A DNA stretch of 37,230 nucleotides from WJLY01 sp964562405 (GTDB taxonomy: Bacteria; Joyebacterota; Joyebacteria; Joyebacterales; Joyebacteraceae): the NCBI GenBank assembly GCA_964562405.1, contig CAZLTC010000022.1:1-37230 (forward strand). The letters are read 5' to 3'. Positions 9,249 to 16,446 of the stretch are shown piece by piece (position 1 is the first letter of the stretch; each line of letters starts with the position of its first letter). The notes below the pieces were generated by a model. It was given only the letters and a program-made list of their open reading frames with translations, was not told where the DNA came from and did no database searches. The position numbers were made by a program, and so were the translations under genes.

Positions 9249-10145
9249 CTACATGCCCCACGTCACCGACAGGCCGAGTCCCCAGACCTCGTAGATGTTC
9301 TGACCCATGAGCGGGTAGAAGAAGTCGACCCCGAGGCCGACGCCGTTCTCCATCATGTAGTCGAGGCCGGGGGCGATCATGACGGCGTTGGACGCGCTGT
9401 CGGTGATCGTCTCGCGGGCATTGCTCGTCGCCTCGTCATCGCTGCCGAAGAACCCGTTGAGGCCGAAGCGGAGATTCATGGCGTCGTTGAGGTAGTACGT
9501 GTAGTGGGCGTCGAAGTGGATCTCACTGCCCGGCGTGTAGTCGTAGCTCTCGCGATACATCCCGTATTCGACCGTCTTCGACATGCGGAGGCGGTAGCCG
9601 ATCGCCGCATCGAACATGCCGGGACCGGCGGGCATCCCGACCATCAGGGCACCGTCGACGTCCATCTGGCCGTCGCCGACCGGGCCGTTGTCCGCGTCGC
9701 CCTCGTCGTCGCCGGTCGCGATCTTGACACCAACGCGCCCGGTGAGCATGGGCTCGGGCATGAACATGTACTTGCCGTAGACCCACGTGTCGCCGATGCC
9801 GGAGGCCTTCTCCTCCTCGGAGCGGGCAGTCGGATCCCACGTGTACTTGTCGCTGATGAACTTCGGCTGTACGCCGACCTCAAGCTGGTCGGTGATGCCG
9901 TAGTAGACCGTCACGGGGATCCACATGGCCGTGTACTTGCCGTCGCTGCCGTAGTCCTGGCTGTCGCCGTTCTCATCGAACCACGAGTTCGACATGCCAT
10001 AGATGAACGCGGCCTTAACGCCGAACGCGCCGGCGTCGTGGGTCATGGCGCTGTCGTTCGTGTACAGGAAGTCGTAACCGCCAAAGGCGCTCGCGCTAAC
10101 CGCGAAGAGCCCTATCAGCAAGACCACCAGAGTATTGCGTACCAT
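9249..10145 (-). CDS. Outer-membrane beta-barrel protein, unassigned (PF13557-like)
   Basis: A 298-residue protein with a clear Sec signal peptide: MVRN, a hydrophobic run (LVVLLIGLFAV) and SASA with cleavage expected after A20. The mature part alternates aromatic/hydrophobic and polar residues, has no Cys, and is rich in Asp/Gly loops (for example TGDDEGDADNGPVGDG), as expected for barrel strands and exposed loops. It ends in TWGM. The pattern (tests of velocity-like repeats such as YYGITDQLEVGVQPKF and GVKIATGDDEGD) resembles the PF13557 putative outer-membrane family, whose transport role is unproven. A perfect AGGAGG (complement at 10153-10158) seven bases before the ATG fixes the start. 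A long antisense frame on the + strand (9231-10160) is a shadow: it lacks these signals. Confidence 0.82.
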   Translation of the reverse strand: MVRNTLVVLLIGLFAVSASAFGGYDFLYTNDSAMTHDAGAFGVKAAFIYGMSNSWFDENGDSQDYGSDGKYTAMWIPVTVYYGITDQLEVGVQPKFISDKYTWDPTARSEEEKASGIGDTWVYGKYMFMPEPMLTGRVGVKIATGDDEGDADNGPVGDGQMDVDGALMVGMPAGPGMFDAAIGYRLRMSKTVEYGMYRESYDYTPGSEIHFDAHYTYYLNDAMNLRFGLNGFFGSDDEATSNARETITDSASNAVMIAPGLDYMMENGVGLGVDFFYPLMGQNIYEVWGLGLSVTWGM

Positions 10146-10372
10146 CTCTCAACCTCCTAAGTTCGCTTGTCTGTCAACACATCCCAACCCGAACTTCCTG
10201 GAAAGTCCGTCTTGGTCTATCGGTCAGCTCACCTCCCTCTGGTTGCTCGGGGGCCGCATCTCCCCGTACTCCCTTTAGGAATCTCCTCTCGTTCTTCCTG
10301 CTGACTGCCCGGCCTCCTCGGCCGGTCGGGGCATCCTGCCGTCCCTGAGCCTCACGAGACACGCCGGAGGCC

Positions 10373-10663
10373 CTACTGGAAGCCGATCTGCTTGCCCGGC
10401 TCCTTGCCGCCGGACCTTATCTCTCCGAACGTCCCCTCGTACTTGCGTATGTTCTCCTCAAGGGCCTTGTACAGCGCCTTCGCGTTCTGCGGGGCCATCA
10501 CGATGCGGGCGTGGACCCTGCTCTTCTGCGCACCCGGCAAGACCCTCACGAAATCGACCACGAACTCGGCCGCGGAGTGGGTGATGACGGCGAAGTTCGA
10601 GTAGACCCCCTCCGCCTCCTCCGGCCTCAGTTCGATGTTGATCTTCTTCTGCTGTTCGGCCAA
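10373..10663 (-). CDS. DUF3467 family small protein
   Basis: A 96-residue protein matching the small DUF3467 family: INIELRPEEAEGVYSNFAVI near the N-terminus, the hydrophobic SAAEFVVDFVRVLPG, and ARIVMAPQNAKALYKALEEN. Function is unknown. The start is a TTG at 10661-10663 with GGAGGA (complement at 10669-10674) five bases upstream; a nearby ATG at 10678-10680 is out of frame. A good sigma-70 promoter lies upstream at 10734-10762. The protein is soluble, with no signal peptide or Cys. It is probably the first gene of a unit that may continue into the outer-membrane gene 227 bases downstream, though that gap contains a weak CCGGCC/GGCCGG hairpin (10309-10325). Confidence 0.85.
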   Translation of the reverse strand: MAEQQKKINIELRPEEAEGVYSNFAVITHSAAEFVVDFVRVLPGAQKSRVHARIVMAPQNAKALYKALEENIRKYEGTFGEIRSGGKEPGKQIGFQ

Positions 10664-10733
10664 GCGTGTCCTCCGCTCATGCGCCTAAACACAGACGTGC
10701 CCGTAAGCCGCCTGTCAGCACTCGGTTGACGAT

Positions 10734-10762
10734 ACCATAGGAGCGACCCCCTACCTTGTCAA
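10734..10762 (-). promoter_or_regulatory. Sigma-70 promoter for the DUF3467 gene
   Basis: On the minus strand, TTGACA (complement of 10757-10762) is followed after exactly 17 bases by TATGGT (complement of 10734-10739). The -10 element lies about 70 bases upstream of the TTG start of the DUF3467 gene. Confidence 0.7.
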
Positions 10763-10912
10763 GCCGTTTCTGCCACCGGGCTGCGCAGGCTACGTACCAT
10801 CAGTGTGTCGTCACCGGCCGCGCACAACGTTGCTCGCACATGGCAAGAGAGTGCGGTCGCCACCCCGCGTTCCCGCGACGCACAGAGACGTCCGCTTTGA
10901 CGAACATTCCGC

Positions 10913-10941
10913 TTGACAGGTTTCAGGGGGAGTGATATCTT
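10913..10941 (+). promoter_or_regulatory. Sigma-70 promoter for the three-repeat protein gene
   Basis: A perfect -35 TTGACA at 10913-10918 is separated by 17 bases from TATCTT at 10936-10941. Transcription would begin near 10948 and give a leader of about 100 nt before the ATG at 11047. Confidence 0.75.
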
Positions 10942-10980
10942 GAGCTTGTTTGATTGACACGTGTAACAACCTGTGTAGAT

Positions 10981-11025
10981 GGACAACGTACTACGCCATG
11001 GCTTGCACAGCTTTGTCAGTTGTCC
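10981..11025 (+). repeat. Seven-bp inverted repeat in the 5' leader of the three-repeat gene
   Basis: GGACAAC at 10981-10987 is complementary to GTTGTCC at 11019-11025, with a 31-base loop. In the transcript it would form a hairpin ending about 21 bases before the start codon and just upstream of the GGGAGG ribosome site. It may be a regulatory fold or chance. Confidence 0.35.
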
Positions 11026-11046
11026 GAACTGTAGACGGGAGGCGCT

Positions 11047-11910
11047 ATGGTTACGGAGCTGAAAAGGCTGGATTCCGCCGGGAAGGCGACCGAACTCGAC
11101 CAGGCTCAGGTGATCCAGGTCTACGAGGACGTCTTCGAAAATCGCAGGCGGCGGTTCCCGAATAACTTCTTCCACGGAGACCTGGGACGCACCAGGGCGG
11201 CCGTGATCACGCGCTATCTGCTGGAGGATAAGCTCGGGATCGACGTGGAAGACGTTCCGAGGATGATCCACAAGAAGCTCTTCTACGAGAACGGGCTCAC
11301 GTGGATGCTCGGGAGCTGCTTCGACTGGTCCCCCTACAAGGCCATCGACAACGCGTACCCTGGCAAGTTCCATAAGTGGCAGTTCAATGTCAAGGGTATG
11401 TGGCAGGGACCGGAAAGATTCCGCCTCGCCGCGGAAGCCACCAGGTGGATGATCGAGGACAGGGAGCGAGTTCCCGTCGACCAGATACCTCAGCGGATCT
11501 CAGCCACGACCTTCGGGAAGTACAATCTGCGCGGAATGCTATCGGTTTGCTTCAAGGGCTCCTTCTTCAGGGCCATTGAGAACGCGTATCCGAACCGGTT
11601 CCATCCCTGGGAGTTCCGCAACGTGCCGAAGAACTTCTGGCAGAAGGAGCAGGGCCTCGCGAATGCGCGGCGCGCTACCAGGTGGCTGTGCGAAGACGTC
11701 CTCAAGGTTCCGAGGGACAAGGTCTTCCAGGATGTGACCTACCACCTGTTCCGCGAGCATGGCCTGGGCGGCATGCTCACGGGGTGCTTCTCTGGGTCGT
11801 CCATCCAGGCGCTGCACAATGCCTATCCCGACCTGATGGTCCCGAAGCACCCGAAGCGCAAGCCGAGGAAGCGCAGGCGGATCGAGACGGTCAAGCTCAC
11901 GGAGTCCTAG
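11047..11910 (+). CDS. Uncharacterised protein of three about 77-residue repeats with a basic C-terminal tail
   Basis: I do not recognise a characterised family. The 287-residue protein contains three tandem units, about 40-112, 117-190 and 195-266. Each runs: a helix with TR(W/Y)L-(C/I/L)ED, a VP/VEDVP-like turn, a second predicted helix, then NGL/NLRG/HGLGG, ML, a Cys followed by Phe (C91, C168, C247), S, A, and N-A-Y-P (P105, P182, P261), usually ending with W-(Q/E)-F. The Cys spacing is 77 and 79 residues. The C-terminus is strongly basic (KHPKRKPRKRRR), suggesting nucleic-acid binding, and the repeats could be helical DNA- or RNA-binding modules. There is no signal peptide. Its ATG has GGGAGG upstream. 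It has its own promoter and terminator, so it is a monocistronic unit. Confidence 0.85.
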   Translation: MVTELKRLDSAGKATELDQAQVIQVYEDVFENRRRRFPNNFFHGDLGRTRAAVITRYLLEDKLGIDVEDVPRMIHKKLFYENGLTWMLGSCFDWSPYKAIDNAYPGKFHKWQFNVKGMWQGPERFRLAAEATRWMIEDRERVPVDQIPQRISATTFGKYNLRGMLSVCFKGSFFRAIENAYPNRFHPWEFRNVPKNFWQKEQGLANARRATRWLCEDVLKVPRDKVFQDVTYHLFREHGLGGMLTGCFSGSSIQALHNAYPDLMVPKHPKRKPRKRRRIETVKLTES

Positions 11911-11955
11911 TGCTGGAGCCTCCTCGGGGCGATTCCGGGAGGCGACAGAGAGACA

Positions 11956-11982
11956 GGCCGGCCCGCTGCGCGCGGGCCGGCC
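11956..11982 (+). terminator. Rho-independent terminator after the three-repeat protein gene
   Basis: An 11-bp perfect GC stem (GGCCGGCCCGC with GCGGGCCGGCC) and a 5-base loop, followed by GCTCGTTTGG with a short T run. It lies 45 bases beyond the stop codon at 11910. Confidence 0.75.
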
Positions 11983-12013
11983 GCTCGTTTGGTGAGGGGG
12001 CACCCGACCGCGC

Positions 12014-12042
12014 TTGACTTCACCCCCGCTCTGGACTAGCAT
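12014..12042 (+). promoter_or_regulatory. Sigma-70 promoter for rfaE1-rfaE2
   Basis: TTGACT at 12014-12019 and TAGCAT at 12037-12042 are separated by 17 bases. It lies between the preceding terminator and the rfaE1 start at 12130, giving a leader of about 80 nt. Confidence 0.6.
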
Positions 12043-12129
12043 TCGGCGGCCGGAGGCACCCGCTTCCGACTTCGCACAGCGGTCCGGGCCACGTGTGCCG
12101 GGGCCTTCGAAGGGCAAGGAGCCGTCCGC

Positions 12130-13137
12130 ATGGACATGGAGCGTTCGAGAGTCGCGGAGATCCTGGGGGAATTCCGCGGGCGTAGGGTCGCCATACTCGG
12201 CGACCTGATGCTGGACAAGTACGTCTGGGGGCGCGTGGACCGCATCTCGCCGGAGGCTCCCGTTCCCGTCGTGGAGATATACGACGAGACCGCCAGATTC
12301 GGCGGAGCGGCGAACGTGGCGGAGAATGTCGCCTCGCTGGGAGCCGTGGCCTCGGTGGTTGGTGTGGTGGGGGACGACGCCCCGGGAGAATATCTGCTTG
12401 AGTCGCTCTTGGCCAGGGGCGTGGATGTGAGTCGCGTGGCGAGGCTGAGTGGGCGCCCGACCACGGTGAAGACGCGCATCATTGCGCACGGACAGCAGGT
12501 GGTGAGAGCTGACCGGGAGGACGCGAGCGACGTGGAGGGCGAGGATGGTGAAAGGGTCCTTGACGGACTCAGGTCGGCCGTGTCCGAGGCCGACGTGCTC
12601 ATCGTGTCGGACTACGGAAAGGGCGTCGTCACCGGGCCATCGGTGTCCGAGGGCATAAGATGCGCGAGGGAAGGCGGCAAGCTGATCTGCGTCGATCCCA
12701 AGGAGTCTCACTTCTGGAGCTACGTCGGCGTGACCGCCATAACGCCGAATCAGAACGAGGCCGGGAACGCCGTCGGTATCAGAATCAGGAACGAGGAGAC
12801 GCTGGACCGCGCCGGCCGGGAGCTCTTGACCAGGCTCGAAGCCGAGTGCGTCGTGATCACTCGAGGAGAGGACGGCATGACGCTCTTCATGGCCGACGGA
12901 AGCAAACAGCACCTGCCGACCGTGGCGCGAGAGGTGTATGACGTGACGGGCGCGGGGGACACGGTCGTCAGCGTACTCGCGGTCGCGCTGGCGGCGGGGG
13001 CTTCTATGGTCGAGGCGGCGGTGCTCGCCAACCACGCGGCCGGCGTCGTCATCAGAGAGGTTGGCACCGCGTCGGTGAAGCCCGAGGATATCCGCGAGCT
13101 GTTTGACGAGGTGGCCGAGGAGCGGGGCCGTGGGTAG
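12130..13137 (+). CDS. rfaE1: D-glycero-beta-D-manno-heptose-7-phosphate kinase
   Basis: A 335-residue PfkB/ribokinase-fold sugar kinase that phosphorylates heptose 7-phosphate at C1 in ADP-heptose synthesis for the LPS inner core. It shows GDLMLDKYVWGRVDRISPEA near the N-terminus, the glycine-rich FGGAANVAENVASLG substrate motif, TPNQNEA in the middle and the catalytic anion-hole/base motif DVTGAGDT with D277. This matches the N-terminal half of E. coli HldE (RfaE), but here the adenylyltransferase half is a separate gene overlapping by eight bases. The ATG at 12130 follows AAGGAGCC. The product is cytoplasmic. Confidence 0.94.
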   Translation: MDMERSRVAEILGEFRGRRVAILGDLMLDKYVWGRVDRISPEAPVPVVEIYDETARFGGAANVAENVASLGAVASVVGVVGDDAPGEYLLESLLARGVDVSRVARLSGRPTTVKTRIIAHGQQVVRADREDASDVEGEDGERVLDGLRSAVSEADVLIVSDYGKGVVTGPSVSEGIRCAREGGKLICVDPKESHFWSYVGVTAITPNQNEAGNAVGIRIRNEETLDRAGRELLTRLEAECVVITRGEDGMTLFMADGSKQHLPTVAREVYDVTGAGDTVVSVLAVALAAGASMVEAAVLANHAAGVVIREVGTASVKPEDIRELFDEVAEERGRG

Positions 13138-13615
13138 GATCCTCGATCGCCAACATCTGGTCGCCGCCTGCAGAGACGCGCATGCCGCGGGCAGCGTGAT
13201 CGTCTTCACGAACGGTTGTTTCGACATACTCCACGCCGGTCACGCGCACTATTTGGAAGAAGCCAGGAACCTGGGTGACGTGCTCGTCGTGGGTGTCAAC
13301 ACCGACCGGTCGGTCCGCGGACTCAAGGGACAGGGTCGTCCTATCGTGCACCAGGACGACAGAGCGGCCCTGTTGGCGGCGCTCGCGTCGGTCGATTATG
13401 TCTGTCTCTTCGACGAGCCCACGCCCTACGAGCTGATCGCCGCAGTGGAGCCCGACGTACTGGTGAAGGGAGCGGGGTACACTCGGGAGACGATCGTGGG
13501 AGCCGACCTCGTCGAGGAACGGGGTGGAAGGGTCGTGGCCATCCCCGAGCTTCCCGGCCGCTCAACGCGGTCGATCATCGCGAGGATCCTGGAGTCGGGG
13601 GGCGGAGATTCGTGA
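13130..13615 (+). CDS. rfaE2: D-glycero-beta-D-manno-heptose 1-phosphate adenylyltransferase
   Basis: Transfers AMP to heptose 1-phosphate, giving ADP-heptose. The nucleotidyltransferase signature TNGCFDILHAGHAHYLEEA lies near the N-terminus, followed by VGVNTDRSVRGLKG, the VDYVCLFDEPTPYELI block, PDVLVKGAGYT and the C-terminal GRSTRSIIARIL. I use the GTG start at 13130 (AGGAG at 13118-13122, seven-base spacing), which overlaps the rfaE1 stop; an in-frame ATG at 13103 would add nine residues inside rfaE1. The resulting 161 residues match stand-alone RfaE2 proteins. Translation is probably coupled to rfaE1. Confidence 0.94.
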   Translation: MGRILDRQHLVAACRDAHAAGSVIVFTNGCFDILHAGHAHYLEEARNLGDVLVVGVNTDRSVRGLKGQGRPIVHQDDRAALLAALASVDYVCLFDEPTPYELIAAVEPDVLVKGAGYTRETIVGADLVEERGGRVVAIPELPGRSTRSIIARILESGGGDS

Positions 13616-13627
13616 CCGTCGGTCACG
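13611..13627 (+). terminator. Short hairpin at the rfaE2 stop, possible terminator
   Basis: CGTGACC and GGTCACG form a perfect 7-bp stem with a 3-base loop spanning the rfaE2 stop codon. There is no U-tract after it, so termination is uncertain. Confidence 0.35.
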
Positions 13628-13684
13628 GACGTCCCGTCCCGCATCCTGATGGACGTGTCGCCGACCTACTCGGGGCTTTGTGAC

Positions 13685-13714
13685 TGGACACGGGACGTGC
13701 CGTTCTTGTATCAT
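13685..13714 (+). promoter_or_regulatory. Candidate sigma-70 promoter upstream of the cDPG synthetase homologue
   Basis: TGGACA at 13685-13690 (five of six matches to TTGACA) is followed after 18 bases by TATCAT at 13709-13714. It would produce a leader of about 200 nt containing the 13769-13821 inverted repeat. Confidence 0.45.
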
Positions 13715-13768
13715 GGGTGTCTTGGCTGACTCGGGGCTCGAGGGCGCCAGCTCGGCCTCTTTGATTCC

Positions 13769-13821
13769 GTGAATCCCCCGCGAGGCGGTGTCCGAGAAGG
13801 CGCCCAGCCAGGGGGATTCAC
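13769..13821 (+). repeat. Perfect 11-bp inverted repeat in the leader region
   Basis: GTGAATCCCCC at 13769-13779 is the exact complement of GGGGGATTCAC at 13811-13821, enclosing 31 bases that include GGCG/CGCC segments able to pair further. It lies about 100 bases before the start at 13920. It could be an RNA regulatory hairpin, an attenuator without an obvious U-tract, or a protein operator. Confidence 0.65.
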
Positions 13822-13919
13822 TTGCGTTCGGATTCCGGCGTGCTGTTATGCGAGCGATGTCTTGCTCAAAGTGAGGGGCGGTTCGTGAAATCGCCCTCCG
13901 GTTCTCTACGGGAGGACGG

Positions 13920-15230
13920 ATGCACCGCAGACGTGTCTTGATAATGGGAGCGGCTGGAAGGGACTTTCACAATTTCAACCTCGTGTATCGCGGTCGGGAA
14001 GACACGGAGGTCGTGGCGTTCACGGCCACCCAGATCCCGGACATAGCGGGTCGCGCCTATCCGACCGAGCTGGCAGGCGAGCTGTATCCTCGTGGCATCC
14101 CCATCCTGCCGGAGCAGGACCTCGTCCGCATCATCAGGGACGAGAAGATCGACGACGTCGTCTTCGCTTACAGCGACGTGCCGCACGAGTACGTAATGCA
14201 CAAGGCGTCGCTCGTGAACGCGGTGGGCGCGAACTTCCTTCTCCTGGGCGCAAGGGAGACGATGATCAAGTCGCGCTGTCCGGTAATCGCGGTCCTGGCG
14301 GTCCGCACCGGTTGTGGGAAGAGCCAGACCACGAGGCGCGTCGCCGAGATACTGACCGAGAAGGGCAAGAAGATCGCCGTCATCAGGCATCCGATGCCCT
14401 ACGGTGACCTGAGAGAGCAGATCTGGCAACGCTTCGCGGTCTACGAAGACATGAAGCGGCACAAGTGCACCATCGAGGAGATGGAGGAGTACGAGCCGCA
14501 CATCGCCAGGGGCAACGTCCTCTACGCCGGAGTCGACTACGAGCGCATCCTGCAGGAGGCCGAGAAGGAGGCCGACATCATCCTGTGGGACGGCGGCAAC
14601 AACGACGCGTCGTTCTACGTCCCGGACCTGACTATCACGGTGGTCGACCCGCACCGCGTCGGCCACGAGCTGCGCTACTACCCGGGCGAGCAGAACCTGA
14701 GGGCCGCCGACGTCGTCATCATCAACAAGGAGGACACGGCTCCTCCAGGCTCGATCGAGGAGCTGGTCGGCAACGTGAGGTCCGTGAATCCCGACGCGAC
14801 GCTGATGCACGCGGACTCGCCCGTCGTGTTCGAGGAGGAGGTCGATCTCAATGGCAAGCGCGTGCTCGTCATCGAGGACGGCCCGACGCTGACGCACGGC
14901 GGCATGAAGATCGGGGCCGGCACGGTGGCAGCCAAGGCCGCGGGCGCGACGCCGATCGACCCGAGGGGATGCGCGGTGGGCAAGATCGCCGAGACCTACG
15001 TCAAGTACCCGGACATCGGAGTTCTGCTGCCGGCCATGGGATACAGCGCTGAGCAGATCGCCGATCTCGAGAAGACAGCGAACGCAGTCGACTGCGACTA
15101 CGTGATCATCGGAACCCCGATCGACCTGCGAAAGGTGATCAAGATCGACAAGCCGAGCGTTCGGGTGAGATACGACCTTGCGGTGAAGGGGACTCCGACG
15201 CTGGTGGACGTTCTCCGCGACTTCATCTAG
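13920..15230 (+). CDS. Cyclic 2,3-diphosphoglycerate synthetase-like P-loop protein
   Basis: A 436-residue protein resembling archaeal cyclic 2,3-diphosphoglycerate synthetase (CpgS), which in methanogens makes a cyclic phosphoglycerate solute with ATP. The N-terminal MHRRRVLIMGAAGRDFHNFN opens a Rossmann-like domain (about 1-118); a second domain starts with VIAVLAVRTGCGKSQTTRR (P-loop about 129-136) and includes IILWDGGNNDASFY, INKEDTAPPGSIEELV and IEDGPTLTHGGM, all characteristic of the family. Many bacteria carry such homologues, whose product is not established. The start ATG follows GGGAGGA. It is 76 bases upstream of sucC on the same strand, so a common transcript is possible. Confidence 0.85.
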   Translation: MHRRRVLIMGAAGRDFHNFNLVYRGREDTEVVAFTATQIPDIAGRAYPTELAGELYPRGIPILPEQDLVRIIRDEKIDDVVFAYSDVPHEYVMHKASLVNAVGANFLLLGARETMIKSRCPVIAVLAVRTGCGKSQTTRRVAEILTEKGKKIAVIRHPMPYGDLREQIWQRFAVYEDMKRHKCTIEEMEEYEPHIARGNVLYAGVDYERILQEAEKEADIILWDGGNNDASFYVPDLTITVVDPHRVGHELRYYPGEQNLRAADVVIINKEDTAPPGSIEELVGNVRSVNPDATLMHADSPVVFEEEVDLNGKRVLVIEDGPTLTHGGMKIGAGTVAAKAAGATPIDPRGCAVGKIAETYVKYPDIGVLLPAMGYSAEQIADLEKTANAVDCDYVIIGTPIDLRKVIKIDKPSVRVRYDLAVKGTPTLVDVLRDFI

Positions 15231-15306
15231 AGCGACCCGCAGGCGCGCCACCCCGAGGTTCGCCCACGTGGCCGGCGCGGCCGGGCCGTCTTCTGAAGGG
15301 GACGGT

Positions 15307-16446
15307 TTGAAGATACACGAATACCAGGCTCGCGGGATCCTCCGGAAGCACGGTCTTCCGGTTCCCGACTTCGAGGTCGTGTCGGATCCCGAGGCTGCCC
15401 GAGTGGCCGCCGAGAGGTTCGGCGGCCGCGTGGCCGTGAAGGCGCAGGTACACGTTGGAGGTCGCGGGAAGGCGGGCGGCGTCAAGCTCGCGTCCGGGCC
15501 GGACGAGGCGGCGGACGCGGCGCGGGCGATACTCGGAATGACCATCAAGGGCCTGCCGGTGCGGCAGGTGCTCGTTGAGAGTGCGGTCGACATCGCCGAC
15601 GAGTTCTACGTCGGCATCGTGGTCGACAGGGCGACGAAGAGGCCCGTCGTCATGGTGAGCGACGCCGGAGGCGTGGACATCGAGGAGGTCGCCCGCGAGA
15701 CCCCCGAGCGTATCCACAAGGAAGGCGTCGATCCGCTGAAGGGGCTATCCGACGGCCAGGCGGCGGCGCTCGCGTCCAGGGTAGAGAGCCGTCCCGAGAT
15801 CGCGGCCAGGATCGCCGAGTGCATCCGGGGTCTCTATGAGGCCTTCAGCGAGAGTGATGCCTCGCTGGCGGAGATCAACCCCCTCGTCGTGACCACCTCC
15901 GGTGATGTGCGGGCGATCGACGCGAAGATACTCGTGGACGACAACGCTCTCTTCCGGCACCCGGAGATCGCGGCCATGCGCGACCCGTCGTCGGAAACCG
16001 AGCAGGCGAAGCTAGCGCGCGAGATCGGCCTGTCCTACGTGAAGCTCGACGGCTCAGTGGGGTGCATCGTGAATGGCGCCGGTCTTGCCATGACGACGAT
16101 GGACCTCATCAAGATGCGCGGCGGCGAGCCCGCGAACTTCCTGGATATCGGCGGGAGCTCGGCGCCTGAGAAGGTCGTCACAGCACTCCAGATTATCACC
16201 AGCGATCCCAACGTCCGATCGATCCTTGTCAACATCTTCGGAGGCATCACGCGTTGCGACGACGTGGCTCGCGGGCTCGTAATGGCGCTCGAGAGCTCGC
16301 CGGTCGACATTCCCGTGGTGGTTCGTCTGACGGGCACCAACGAGGAGGAGGCCAGGAGCATTCTGGCCGAGCACGCTTTCACGACCGCTGAATCGATGGA
16401 CGAGGCGGTGGGGAAGGCCGTGGCGCTCGTGGGGAGGCGGCCGTGA
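15307..16446 (+). CDS. sucC: Succinyl-CoA synthetase beta subunit (ADP/GDP-forming)
   Basis: The ATP-grasp subunit of succinyl-CoA synthetase, which with SucD interconverts succinyl-CoA and succinate with nucleoside triphosphate formation. The TTG start at 15307 gives the family N-terminus MKIHEYQARGILRKHGLPVP and has GAAGGGGA upstream; an in-frame upstream start at 15268 adds 13 atypical residues. Visible blocks are VKAQVHVGGRGKAGGVKLA (nucleotide-binding), AEINPLVVT (metal/nucleotide), and the C-terminal GNxx-like CIVNGAGLAMTTMDLIK with FLDIGGSS and NIFGGITRCDDVA. Length 379 is typical. The stop overlaps the sucD start (GTGA). Confidence 0.95.
   Translation: MKIHEYQARGILRKHGLPVPDFEVVSDPEAARVAAERFGGRVAVKAQVHVGGRGKAGGVKLASGPDEAADAARAILGMTIKGLPVRQVLVESAVDIADEFYVGIVVDRATKRPVVMVSDAGGVDIEEVARETPERIHKEGVDPLKGLSDGQAAALASRVESRPEIAARIAECIRGLYEAFSESDASLAEINPLVVTTSGDVRAIDAKILVDDNALFRHPEIAAMRDPSSETEQAKLAREIGLSYVKLDGSVGCIVNGAGLAMTTMDLIKMRGGEPANFLDIGGSSAPEKVVTALQIITSDPNVRSILVNIFGGITRCDDVARGLVMALESSPVDIPVVVRLTGTNEEEARSILAEHAFTTAESMDEAVGKAVALVGRRP

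Larger units (their letters stand above)
10664..11046. other. Divergent intergenic region between DUF3467 and the three-repeat protein gene
   Basis: This 383-base gap holds two outward-facing sigma-70 promoters (minus 10734-10762; plus 10913-10941) and the roughly 100-base 5' leader of the + strand gene. Between the promoters (10763-10912) I see no gene, repeat or recognisable operator. The region is less GC-rich than the flanking genes near the promoters. Confidence 0.7.
13616..13919. other. Intergenic/leader region upstream of the cDPG synthetase homologue
   Basis: This 304-base gap contains a possible promoter (13685-13714) and a striking inverted repeat (13769-13821). I found no tRNA, known riboswitch core or small gene in it. 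Confidence 0.6.

Noticed and set aside
9231..10160. 309-residue + strand open frame opposite the outer-membrane gene
   Set aside because: The minus-strand frame has a signal peptide, AGGAGG and barrel-like pattern; the + strand frame has a repetitive Val/Ala/Asp/Arg composition typical of antisense shadow frames in GC-rich DNA.
10174..10362. 62-residue minus-strand frame between the DUF3467 and outer-membrane genes
   Set aside because: GTG start, low-complexity Arg/Gly/Glu composition, no similarity I recognise. The gap was also read for riboswitch cores and none matched.
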